Source: Candidatus Pacearchaeota archaeon (GTDB taxonomy: Archaea; Nanoarchaeota; Nanoarchaeia; Pacearchaeales; GW2011-AR1). From it: a stretch of DNA of 16,811 bases. The notes below the pieces were generated by a model. It worked only from the letters and a program-made list of their open reading frames with translations, made no database searches and was not told where the DNA came from. Both the position numbers and the translations under genes were made by a program. Location of the stretch: positions 1 to 16,811 of the forward strand of contig NZER01000295.1 of NCBI GenBank assembly GCA_002690445.1. The letters are read 5' to 3'. Shown piece by piece: positions 7,212 to 13,610 of the stretch. Numbering within the stretch: position 1 is the stretch's first letter; every line of letters begins with the position of its first letter.

Positions 7212-7259
7212 AGGCCATAAGGCTTTGGGATGATTACCAGTGGTAATTGGTCCTGCCAT
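7212..7259 (-). CDS. Major capsid protein, exon 1 (residues 1-16)
   Basis: ATG 7259 is preceded by AAAGGAGGACTAAACAA, one of the best ribosome sites in the window, yet the frame continues for only 18 codons before TAA. The first 16 codons read MAGPITTGNHPKALWP. The exon ends in CCT at 7212, whose last U forms the wobble pair with the intron guide sequence. Joined to exon 2 it yields LWPGVHAWFG, the N-terminal pattern usual for this capsid family (capsid start, short lead, L-W-P-G). The gene starts 24 bases after the stop of the preceding structural gene. Confidence 0.88.
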
Positions 7260-7283
7260 TTGTTTAGTCCTCCTTTATAAGAA

Positions 7284-7889
7284 TTACGCACCACCCGTGA
7301 TTTCACGGTACTGTTGCTGGTTAGGCATAACTTCCCACACGGCATGGTTGCCAATCTCGTTATCGGCAATGTTGGCGAGTTGAAGTATGCGGAAGTTAAG
7401 AGTCGCTGTAGTCGCGGCTGAGTCTGAATCAAGCTCATATGCTGAAAGTCCGGTAACGGTACTTCCCGCACCTGCCACGAAATCGACATTTAAGCCGGAA
7501 TCCGTAACGGGCATAGAGTTACCATCCGAGTCTTCCTGTACGTGATATACCATCCAAGGATGGTCACAGACATACGCAATACGTTCCGTGGAAGCGGGTC
7601 TGTATTGCAGTTCAAGATTACTCCGGTTAGGTTCAAAAGCCACAACAACACCGAGGAAGAAATCTCCTGCGGTTGCTATTACAATATCCTGCAATGTGCC
7701 AATGCCAAAATCTCCAACGGCACTGGAATTTGCGGTATTGGTTCCATTTAGTTTAACGGGATCACCTATAAAAATATCAGTTCCAGTAGAGCTATTAAAG
7801 TAGTACGGATTTGCAAAAGCCCCACTGTAGGTTGACCCACCTAAAATTCTTACGGGTCGTAACCCGAATGCAGCGTCCTTATTTGCCAC
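7284..7889 (-). CDS. Capsid-block structural protein (possible decoration protein)
   Basis: A 201-residue protein starting at GTG 7889 with AGGAGGACTTAACC upstream, clearly the intended start. It opens ANKDAAFGLRPVRILGG (residues 2-18), then AFANPYYFNSSTGTDIFIGDPVKL, a start I associate with phage proteins encoded just before the capsid gene. The body is beta-rich and acidic (STVTGLSAYELDSDSAATTA) and ends in VWEVMPNQQQYREI. It has no enzymatic motif and no signal peptide. Decoration or minor head protein is the likely class, inferred from position and composition. Confidence 0.75.
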   Translation of the reverse strand: MANKDAAFGLRPVRILGGSTYSGAFANPYYFNSSTGTDIFIGDPVKLNGTNTANSSAVGDFGIGTLQDIVIATAGDFFLGVVVAFEPNRSNLELQYRPASTERIAYVCDHPWMVYHVQEDSDGNSMPVTDSGLNVDFVAGAGSTVTGLSAYELDSDSAATTATLNFRILQLANIADNEIGNHAVWEVMPNQQQYREITGGA

Positions 7890-7908
7890 GGTTAAGTCCT
7901 CCTGTTAA

Positions 7909-8376
7909 TTATTGGTTAGCGGTTCTATTATCAATTTTCATACCTCCCTTGGGTACGTAGCGGCCCTCGTAACCTGGCGCGCCTTGTTCATCTATTCCCC
8001 GAAAGAGGGATTCTTCAGTTTCGTCTATTTGCCTCTGTTTTTCTTTCTGGTCTGCGTTGTATAATTCCTCTTTGATTATCATCAGGTAGGCTCTTTGCCC
8101 TGTAATACGGTCAACGACCCTGCTTTTCCTGGTATCGGTGCTTGTGCTATCAGAAGCGTCCTTATCTCCAATTTGGAGTTCCGGGTCTATCATGTAAGCA
8201 TACCCGCCTGCTTCTGCTTGGAGTAACCTTCCAGGTGAATCGTTGATCCATCGTCCGACAAACCCCTTTGGTATATCTGCCGATAATGACATCCTGATTT
8301 TACCTAACGGTATTCTTTCGGTCCTGTCTGCGTTCCTTTCTGTGTCCCGCGCTGGTCTTCCTCGTTTATTATTCAT
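7909..8376 (-). CDS. Conserved head-region protein, 155 aa
   Basis: I choose ATG 8376, which lies 2 bases after the scaffold stop and has AAGGAGCATAGAC in front; an in-frame start 6 codons earlier would sit inside the scaffold gene and over this ribosome site. The N-terminus is Arg-rich (MNNKRGRPARDTERNADRTE). The middle has SADIPKGFVGRWINDSPGRL (about 29-48). A charged helix, LMIIKEELYNADQKEKQRQI (about 100-119), precedes a Gly-rich tail. The pattern is known from phage genes next to scaffold and capsid, with no assigned role. Assembly co-factor or minor capsid protein is inference. Confidence 0.75.
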   Translation of the reverse strand: MNNKRGRPARDTERNADRTERIPLGKIRMSLSADIPKGFVGRWINDSPGRLLQAEAGGYAYMIDPELQIGDKDASDSTSTDTRKSRVVDRITGQRAYLMIIKEELYNADQKEKQRQIDETEESLFRGIDEQGAPGYEGRYVPKGGMKIDNRTANQ

Positions 8377-8378
8377 GT

Positions 8379-9203
8379 CTATGCTCCTTCCCAATCGTAT
8401 TCTTCCAAGTATTTATCTTTCGTGAACCACTCCCACCCTGTTTTCTTTGCCATTCTTGCGTACTCTTTTTTAGCGTCTTCAGGGAGGTTGGCGAATGTAT
8501 GCTTTTTGTTGTTGCCTCCTGCCGGTGGTGTCCCTCCTGTGTCTACAGTGTTATCATTGTGGCGGTTGGGGTTTTCAAACTGTTCGGGGAACACCCTCTT
8601 TATTTCCTTTGTGATTTCGTCCATCAGGAGTCTTCCCACCATTCCAGGGTTACTTGTTGAAATCTCTCTTTCCACCTGTGTTGCATAAGCGGCTAACCTT
8701 GGTTGCTCGTTAAACCATTGGTTGTCTGCCAGCCATGCAGGGAAGTCAGGGTGCGGACCTTGAGGTTGTGTGTCCACAGGGGTTGTTTCTACCACGGGTG
8801 CTTCAGGCTTGTTCTTCTCAAGGTTCTCTATTTGCGTTTCCACCTTGTCGAACTCTACCAAATCATCCTCGGCTGCTGCTTCCCTGAGTTGAGATTTCAG
8901 GTCTGTTATCTGTTTCTCAAAGTCTGCTTCCGCCCTCTTGTGCTCCCGTTCTGCTGTTTTCTTGTGGTATTCCCCAAGTTTTTTTATATCACCTTTAAGA
9001 CCCGCAACCTCTTCCCTGGAAGACTTTAATTCTCCCCCTATTCTGGCTAAATCTTTTTTCAGGAAAGGGATGTACCCTTCCCCACGTTCTATGAACGTCT
9101 TTGCATCTACAAAGTTTTCGGGTTCACCACGGAATTTCTCTTCCGGGGACCATCCCATGTCCATTGCTTTCTTCTCTATTGCTTCTTGCTGTTCTTCTGT
9201 CAT
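8379..9203 (-). CDS. Capsid scaffolding protein
   Basis: A 274-residue acidic, helix-rich protein. Residues 11-43 carry MGWSPEEKFRGEPENFVDAK and TFIERGE, a lead typical of phage scaffold or internal head proteins. Residues about 47-132 form a long charged coiled coil (ELKSSREEVAGLKGD, KKTAEREHKRAEADFEKQI, DLKSQLREA). A Pro/Thr-rich linker leads to a C-terminal domain with HPDFPAWLADNQWFNEQPRL and a final stretch TGWEWFTKDKYLEEYDWEGA. It sits between the portal and capsid genes as scaffold genes do. In such phages the scaffold directs procapsid assembly and leaves before or during packaging. Ribosome site AAAGGAG 11 bases upstream. Confidence 0.85.
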   Translation of the reverse strand: MTEEQQEAIEKKAMDMGWSPEEKFRGEPENFVDAKTFIERGEGYIPFLKKDLARIGGELKSSREEVAGLKGDIKKLGEYHKKTAEREHKRAEADFEKQITDLKSQLREAAAEDDLVEFDKVETQIENLEKNKPEAPVVETTPVDTQPQGPHPDFPAWLADNQWFNEQPRLAAYATQVEREISTSNPGMVGRLLMDEITKEIKRVFPEQFENPNRHNDNTVDTGGTPPAGGNNKKHTFANLPEDAKKEYARMAKKTGWEWFTKDKYLEEYDWEGA

Positions 9204-9236
9204 TGTCTTTGTGTTCTCCTTTCTATGATTTAAACT

Positions 9237-9277
9237 AAAAAAGCCGAACCAATGGATTTCTCCATCAATTCGGCTTT
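9237..9277 (-). terminator. Rho-independent terminator before the scaffold gene
   Basis: On the minus strand AAAGCCGAA pairs with TTCGGCTTT, with an inner ATGGA-GAAA-TCCAT stem, followed directly by six U residues (9242-9237). The plus-strand reading lacks a downstream U run, so it acts on rightmost-to-left transcription. Only about 30 bases separate it from the scaffold start, and I see no promoter there, so it probably attenuates rather than ends the operon. Confidence 0.8.
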
Positions 9278-9317
9278 CGTAAAGCTCTAGGTTACTTAGG
9301 CGTTCGGAACGCTCTTA

Positions 9318-9530
9318 TTATATATTATCCCAAAAAAGTTTATCGTATCTTGGGGGAGTAAACTCCCCATCCTCAAACAAATGAAACTTTTGCATATTTT
9401 TACATTTGAGGCATTTAAGAGTTATGCTTCCATGTTTTATATCTGGCAATTCAATTTCTTTTGTCCATAAACTAGATTTATCCCATACAAACAATAACCT
9501 TTTGCACTTCGTACAACGTATCTCTTTCAT
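9318..9530 (-). CDS. Com-like zinc-finger protein
   Basis: A 70-residue protein with CxxC at C6/C9 (MKEIRCTKCKRLLFVW) and a second CxxC at C40/C43 (ITLKCLKCKNMQKF). This is the arrangement of phage Mu Com, a small zinc-finger RNA-binding protein that activates translation of the mom DNA-modification gene. The spacing between the two pairs is wider here (30 residues between C9 and C40) than in Mu Com, and an extra tail (FTPPRYDKLFWDNI) is present. No mom gene is visible. Its immediate downstream neighbour is the terminator before the scaffold gene. The Com-like family assignment is good; the regulated target is unknown. Confidence 0.75.
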   Translation of the reverse strand: MKEIRCTKCKRLLFVWDKSSLWTKEIELPDIKHGSITLKCLKCKNMQKFHLFEDGEFTPPRYDKLFWDNI

Positions 9531-9552
9531 GCCTTTTTCTTTATTCTAATGC

Positions 9553-9846
9553 TCAACTTCTATAATTGATAATTCTATTTATATGGTTCACTGAAACATT
9601 ATATTTTTCTGCTAAAACTTCTTGTGTACCATATCCAATAAGATATAGTTGTCTTATTTCTTGAATTTCATAATCTTTTAATTTAGAATTGCCAACTCTT
9701 TCACCATAAAGAAGAGTGACATGTTCCCTTTTTCTATTATGATTCTCTTTTGGAGTTTCCCGTACTAAATTAGTAAAACGCATGTTTCCAAAATTAGAGA
9801 CTTCATAACCTTCATAACCTGGAATTGACTCCCATTCCTCAATCAT
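9553..9846 (-). CDS. NUMOD4 + helix-turn-helix protein, homing endonuclease lacking its nuclease
   Basis: A 97-residue protein. Residues 5-24 (WESIPGYEGYEVSNFGNMRF) are a NUMOD4 motif, found in HNH homing endonucleases. Residues 52-95 (GNSKLKDYEIQEIRQLY, then GTQEVLAEKYNVSVNHINRI) form the HTH DNA-binding module normally at the C-terminus of the same enzymes. The HNH nuclease expected between them is absent; only about 27 residues join the modules. It starts within the last codons of the GroES-like gene (ATGA overlap), so it is translationally coupled. It is either a decayed selfish gene or a DNA-binding protein kept for regulation. It is not inside an intron that I can see. Confidence 0.82.
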   Translation of the reverse strand: MIEEWESIPGYEGYEVSNFGNMRFTNLVRETPKENHNRKREHVTLLYGERVGNSKLKDYEIQEIRQLYLIGYGTQEVLAEKYNVSVNHINRIINYRS

Positions 9847-10226
9847 TTCTCTTTCCTCTTAATTATCGCCGCGATGTCCTTGTCGTTAATAACCACAAAG
9901 GACACACCGTTTTCGTCCTTCTCGTCAGTTATTATCCCTGCGTACTTGCCATAGTAGGCTCTGTCTCCTACCTTGGGAATATACCCAGGCCAGAGTGTAA
10001 CCCCTCCGTCTGCCATAGGGAGGGTGAAGGCCATATCACTTATTGCTATAATGGTTGCCCTTACTTGAGCACGTTGATCCTGATCTTGTACTGTTTCGGG
10101 TGATATAATTAACCCTTCCTCTCCCAATGTTTCCTCCACCTTGTCAGGCAAAACTATAACCTTGTACTCTATAGGCACAAGGTCTACCTGATACTTATCC
10201 CAATTATCGTTAAAGCTTTTATTCAT
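9843..10226 (-). CDS. Phage GroES-like co-chaperonin
   Basis: A 127-residue protein with the GroES layout: first strand PIEYKVIVLPDKVEE (18-32), a mobile-loop region about 34-50 with GLII (38-41) in place of the GroES Ile-Val-Leu contact, the dome segment KVGDRAYYGKYAGI (85-98), and the closing strand VVINDKDIAAIIKRK (111-125). Bacterial GroES is about 97 residues; the extra length is an N-terminal lead of about 17 residues and loop extensions, as in phage versions. In T4, gp31 replaces GroES on the host GroEL so that the large capsid protein can fold. Here the gene lies in the morphogenesis operon upstream of scaffold and capsid, fitting that role. Ribosome site AAGGAG 8 bases before ATG 10226. 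No GroEL gene is present in the window. Confidence 0.87.
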   Translation of the reverse strand: MNKSFNDNWDKYQVDLVPIEYKVIVLPDKVEETLGEEGLIISPETVQDQDQRAQVRATIIAISDMAFTLPMADGGVTLWPGYIPKVGDRAYYGKYAGIITDEKDENGVSFVVINDKDIAAIIKRKEK

Positions 10227-10238
10227 GGTTCTATCTCC

Positions 10239-10538
10239 TTAATTCAATTTAATATTGTTGTTTAAGGGTGTTACTATCTTGGTCCCTCCAGATGTAACTA
10301 TCTTGTTCTTCTTTATCTCATTTAATTGTATAGCATTTTCAAGAGCATTATCGTTCACATGCAGGAACCCACAAGCAGGACAAATATAAATCCATATAAC
10401 CGAGTTAGGCATGGGCATAATAAGCCATACGTTTTCTATGGCTATTTCCTGTCCCGGGTTATCCTTCTGTGGCTCCACGGGTTTCCACTGACATGCCCTG
10501 CAATGAGGGGGTGCTACCATGACTATTTCAGTTGTCAT
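10239..10538 (-). CDS. Small four-cysteine (zinc-ribbon-like) protein, 99 aa
   Basis: I choose ATG 10538: it overlaps the stop of the preceding gene as ATGA and has GGAGGAAGG 8 bases upstream; an ATG six codons earlier overlaps that ribosome site. Two CxxC pairs, C13/C16 (PPHCRACQW) and C53/C56 (YICPACGFLH), suggest one structural zinc site. Between them is the hydrophobic stretch VWLIMPMPNSVIWIY. The tail is Lys/Asn-rich. Its stop codon is followed directly by the GroES ribosome site. Function unknown; such ribbons usually bind nucleic acid or protein. Confidence 0.75.
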   Translation of the reverse strand: MTTEIVMVAPPHCRACQWKPVEPQKDNPGQEIAIENVWLIMPMPNSVIWIYICPACGFLHVNDNALENAIQLNEIKKNKIVTSGGTKIVTPLNNNIKLN

Positions 10539-10741
10539 TTGTTTGCCTTCCTCCATCCCCTTACCAAATCAAAAAAAAGGTTTATCTCTCTACGGCTTAA
10601 AATAACTTTATTATCTTCCTGTTCTATTTTTACTCCTAAATCGGGTACTATCTCAAGGCCATTAACATCATGGGTCACAAGATTCCTTTTAAACTTTGTT
10701 GCATTATCATCTAAAACCTGTGTATATTCTTCCTCACTCAT
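10535..10741 (-). CDS. Hypothetical protein, 68 aa
   Basis: A 68-residue protein with start and stop both embedded in ATGA overlaps with its neighbours, so it is part of a translationally coupled chain. Sequence is mixed charged (KVILSRREINLFFDLVRGWR near the C-terminus) with no cysteine pair or membrane segment. No recognised family. Reality is supported by the perfect gene packing. Confidence 0.68.
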   Translation of the reverse strand: MSEEEYTQVLDDNATKFKRNLVTHDVNGLEIVPDLGVKIEQEDNKVILSRREINLFFDLVRGWRKANK

Positions 10742-11082
10742 TTGTTCACCCCCGTAAAGCTAATGTTCATAACCTCGTCACCGTTCTCGTCCTTCTGCAC
10801 GTTAAGCTCTATAATACCCTTAACTGCGAATTCCCAGAGGTAGTTGAACAGGGCGAACGTATCGGTCCATACCTGTTGAGTGCGGGTTATATTGTCTTTC
10901 GTGATATACTTCTTGTCTACGAATACTTCTTTGCCTTTTTGGTCTTCTGCCATTACTTTCTCCAATTCTTTAACTGAAAAACATGCTTTATCAGGCCAAT
11001 GCCCGATTGAATCCTTTGGAATTTTCATGCCTTCACTCATCGGCATAACTAATCCAAAGCCGCTATGTTTATCAGTTGCCAA
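10738..11082 (-). CDS. Hypothetical protein, 114 aa, TTG start
   Basis: The reading frame begins at TTG 11082 (translated MATDKHSGFGLVMPMSEGMK) inside the last codons of the preceding gene. A GGAGGAG run lies about 20 bases away, beyond a 6-bp hairpin that would bring it close. An ATG at 11043 is the alternative start. The protein is charged, with KACFSVKELEKVMAEDQKG and a C-terminal beta-like ending (GIIELNVQKDENGDEVMNIS). No recognised family. It ends in an ATGA overlap with the next gene. Confidence 0.7.
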   Translation of the reverse strand: MATDKHSGFGLVMPMSEGMKIPKDSIGHWPDKACFSVKELEKVMAEDQKGKEVFVDKKYITKDNITRTQQVWTDTFALFNYLWEFAVKGIIELNVQKDENGDEVMNISFTGVNK

Positions 11083-11320
11083 AATCGGGAGGCTCTGCCT
11101 CCTCCTCCCAATCTCCCGATTTTAAATCAAGAATCATATCAATCCCCTTTATAATCCCTACAGCCTTACCTGTTTCTTCTGCTGTAGAACCATCGTTACC
11201 CATTAGGGTTGCCCCTCTTGCAAGCATTTCTTTTACCTTCTCTCTTGCTTCCTTTAAGGTTTTAAAAATACCTTTAGTTGTTGGGTCTGTCTTCCAATCT
11301 GCGTACTCACTGGGTTGCAC
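11072..11320 (-). CDS. Hypothetical protein, 82 aa, GTG start
   Basis: GTG 11320 overlaps the portal gene's last codons and has GGGAGG 9 bases upstream, which decides the start. The protein begins with SEYADWKTDP and a helical KTLKEAREKVKEMLARGATL, and ends very acidic (DWEEEAEPPDFGN). Small acidic helical proteins right after the portal gene are common in podoviruses. Role unknown. Confidence 0.73.
   Translation of the reverse strand: MQPSEYADWKTDPTTKGIFKTLKEAREKVKEMLARGATLMGNDGSTAEETGKAVGIIKGIDMILDLKSGDWEEEAEPPDFGN
11088..11110 (-). promoter_or_regulatory. Hairpin between Shine-Dalgarno and TTG start
   Basis: On the minus strand GGAGGC-AGA-GCCTCC (11102-11088) is a perfect 6-bp stem lying between a GGAGGA run (11108-11103) and the TTG start at 11082. 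Folding would leave 5 unpaired bases before the start, a normal spacing. T4 gene 38 is the known precedent for such a bridge. Functional role is inference. Confidence 0.4.
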
Positions 11321-13241
11321 TAGATGCCCCTCCCTCTGTTAATTGTTTTGGCTGTCTACTTGCTTCCAGCATTTCTTCCTCATGTTTCAGGTTTTGCCCT
11401 AACTTTTCTATAAACATCTTGTATTGTTCTAACTGCGGCCCCAACCCTTCTGCCTCTGCTTTAGCAATACTCAATATCGCATCGGCATGAATCTTTCTAC
11501 CTTGTGCAATACTTTGTTCTATCTCTGCAAATATCTTTTGTTTTTCCAACTCATGCATGTCTTTTGCCATGTCAAGACGTTGCATGAGGTCTATCATAAC
11601 TGGGTCGGGTTGTTGTTGTGGACGTTGTTCCGGTTCCAGGAAGAACCTGTCCTTATCCACTTTGATGCTCTCCAGGTAGAAAGCCATTATTTCGTCATCG
11701 TTAAGGGCAGGGGATGAACCCCTTACTGCCATTAAAGCTCTGACTCTTGCAAGTCTTAGAACGTCAAGGCTCATGTTGGGGTCGGCTATCGGTAGAATAT
11801 TCAGGTCTTTAAGATTATAGTCCGCCCTGCCTGCAACCTTCTCATCATCAAGAACGGTAAAGTAATGTTCTTCGTTCAGGTATATGGAATTAAGCTTAAA
11901 CAGTTTCTGAAACTCCTGTTTTAACGACCTGAACACACGCTTGTAGATGCCGGTAAACACTTTCATGCCTTGTTCAACTAATGCCAGGACAGTCTCGACA
12001 CTTACATTTTCTCCCGGCTTTTCGCCTGTAAGAACATCTTTGACAGAGGAAATGTCTTTACCAGCATCTATAAGAGTACCCAAGAGTAAGAACAAAACCT
12101 GGGAAGGCTCGTTGATAGGATAGGGGACCATGTTCTTTCTAAGATCGTCCCCCATTGTTTCCACCATCTGCCATCTTCCAAGTTTAACTTCTATCTTACC
12201 ACCCTTAATTCTAATGCCTCTGCCTATAAATCCTCCCCCTGCCGTGGCGAGGGTGCCTGCGTCAAGTAGTTGGTTTAAAACAGTATTTACCGATTCGTTT
12301 ATAGGGCCGAGCAATGCTCCAAAGCCTAAATCATAGAATCCTCCTTCAGGGTCAGGGAGAAACGTGAACTTTGTGAAATACTGAATAGGAATAATTTTAA
12401 CAAGTTTACCTTTCCTTGTAAGCTCTACCCCTTCCAGGTCATACCTTGCAAGTATCCGAACAACTTGCTTGGTTTTATGGTGAAATGTTACTATATAAGG
12501 TTCGTGGTATCCATCATCATCAAGGTCCAGGTATCTATGCTGCTCAAAGAACTCCTGGGGAGCATCTGAGTCCCCATCGTCCGTGTCGGGTATTTTCAGG
12601 TCAACATCCAACCATATGTCTGCTGCCTGATTCTCGTATATATCGTTCTTATACTTCCAGATTCTGTGAGACACCCTTCTGGCGGTTGTCATGCTTTTAA
12701 CCTTCATGTGGACAATTACATCCAAGGGAAGGCACATTTCACTCACGTTTCGTTGTAGCACACTTTCAAAGTAGGTCTTCTTGAACTCACATCCCACGAT
12801 AGGAAGCACATGAAGGAGCCTGTCCATGTCAGAGTCCCATTCTTCCATTTCTTCGGACAATTGATAGGACATATGGGCGGACACTCTGCCTGCCCTTTCC
12901 TTCTTGGAACCATCGGGATCTTTCCCTACAATCGTGGCTTTAACCACATTCGGTCCCTGGACAATCTCAGGGTATGCCCTGGCAGCAAACTGGATAGATG
13001 CCGTGGTAATGAGAGGATATTTAACATTAGCAGCATTGGCCCAGGGAAATGTTTTTGACTCCATAATCTGCTTGGCAAGTTTCATGCCTTTCTCGTTCTG
13101 TTCTCTCCACTCGTTACGGCTTTGCTCGTCTATATCCAATTCAGTAGAACATAACGCACCGATAGTGCTAAGTTTTTCCTTATCAAGATCGGCGGCTATG
13201 TTCTTAGATGCTATAAACTTTTCAAGTTGTTCGTGTGCCAT
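11307..13241 (-). CDS. Portal protein
   Basis: A 644-residue protein with the podovirus portal signature SKTFPWANAANVKYPLITTA followed by SIQFAARAYPEI (residues 62-93), conserved GYHEPYIVTFHHKTKQVVRI (about 246-265), and the long helical stem region around GLGFGALLGPINESVN-like FYDLGFGALLGPINESVNTV. The last 110 residues form a Gln-rich coiled-coil tail (DLMQRLDMAKDMHELEKQKI). Portals form the dodecameric DNA channel at one vertex, bind terminase during packaging and adaptor gp4 after it. Length is near P22 gp1 (725 residues). The ATG lies directly after the previous stop (TAAATG), with its AAAAGGAAG ribosome site inside that gene. Family is from motif recall. Confidence 0.9.
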   Translation of the reverse strand: MAHEQLEKFIASKNIAADLDKEKLSTIGALCSTELDIDEQSRNEWREQNEKGMKLAKQIMESKTFPWANAANVKYPLITTASIQFAARAYPEIVQGPNVVKATIVGKDPDGSKKERAGRVSAHMSYQLSEEMEEWDSDMDRLLHVLPIVGCEFKKTYFESVLQRNVSEMCLPLDVIVHMKVKSMTTARRVSHRIWKYKNDIYENQAADIWLDVDLKIPDTDDGDSDAPQEFFEQHRYLDLDDDGYHEPYIVTFHHKTKQVVRILARYDLEGVELTRKGKLVKIIPIQYFTKFTFLPDPEGGFYDLGFGALLGPINESVNTVLNQLLDAGTLATAGGGFIGRGIRIKGGKIEVKLGRWQMVETMGDDLRKNMVPYPINEPSQVLFLLLGTLIDAGKDISSVKDVLTGEKPGENVSVETVLALVEQGMKVFTGIYKRVFRSLKQEFQKLFKLNSIYLNEEHYFTVLDDEKVAGRADYNLKDLNILPIADPNMSLDVLRLARVRALMAVRGSSPALNDDEIMAFYLESIKVDKDRFFLEPEQRPQQQPDPVMIDLMQRLDMAKDMHELEKQKIFAEIEQSIAQGRKIHADAILSIAKAEAEGLGPQLEQYKMFIEKLGQNLKHEEEMLEASRQPKQLTEGGASSATQ

Positions 13242-13610
13242 TTACTTCCTTTTATTCTTAGAGGATTTCTTAGGTTTCGGAGGCTTCGGGTCTGCTTTTT
13301 CCATAAGCCAAGATCGGTTGGCATCATACCCACGGGATATTCTTCCGTTTTTATCCTTACAATGGATAAAGCCATCTGCTAATCTTTGTCCAAGTTTCTT
13401 TCCTGTTACCCATCTTAGTTCTGGCATTGTTTGTTCTCCTTGTATTATTATAGTTTTGACATTAAGTTGCCTGTAACTCCTGGTATAGGTCTTTGCTAAC
13501 GGATGTTTAGCCTTGATTCCAGGCCAAGTTACCCTTTCCTCTAATGGTTTAGAATAATCAATTAACCCCTTAGTACCCCCCAACCGCACTTCTTCCCTGA
13601 TCTCCTTCAT
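13242..13610 (-). CDS. Small basic hypothetical protein with two possible starts
   Basis: The open frame from ATG 13610 gives 122 residues and overlaps the terminase end by 41 bases, with GGAGGAG about 9 bases upstream. A second in-frame ATG at 13427 has a better-placed AAGGAGAACAAACA site and gives 61 residues beginning MPELRWVTGKKLGQRLADGF and ending in a Lys-rich tail (KPKPPKPKK-like). The N-terminal extension (SKPLEERVTWPGIKAKHPLA) looks protein-like, so both products could be made. No recognised family. It is packed between the terminase and portal genes, ending at TAAATG with the portal start. Confidence 0.68.
   Translation of the reverse strand: MKEIREEVRLGGTKGLIDYSKPLEERVTWPGIKAKHPLAKTYTRSYRQLNVKTIIIQGEQTMPELRWVTGKKLGQRLADGFIHCKDKNGRISRGYDANRSWLMEKADPKPPKPKKSSKNKRK

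Noticed and set aside
7115..7489. 124-codon minus-strand frame across the capsid exon 1 region
   Set aside because: It overlaps the 201-aa structural gene and exon 1 in another frame, has no ribosome site, and its sequence is not protein-like; a shadow frame.
9237..9277. Terminator acting on plus-strand transcription
   Set aside because: The plus strand has no U run after the stem, and no plus-strand gene is supported upstream.
9553..9846. Active HNH homing endonuclease
   Set aside because: NUMOD4 and HTH are present but no HNH histidine/asparagine motif lies between them.
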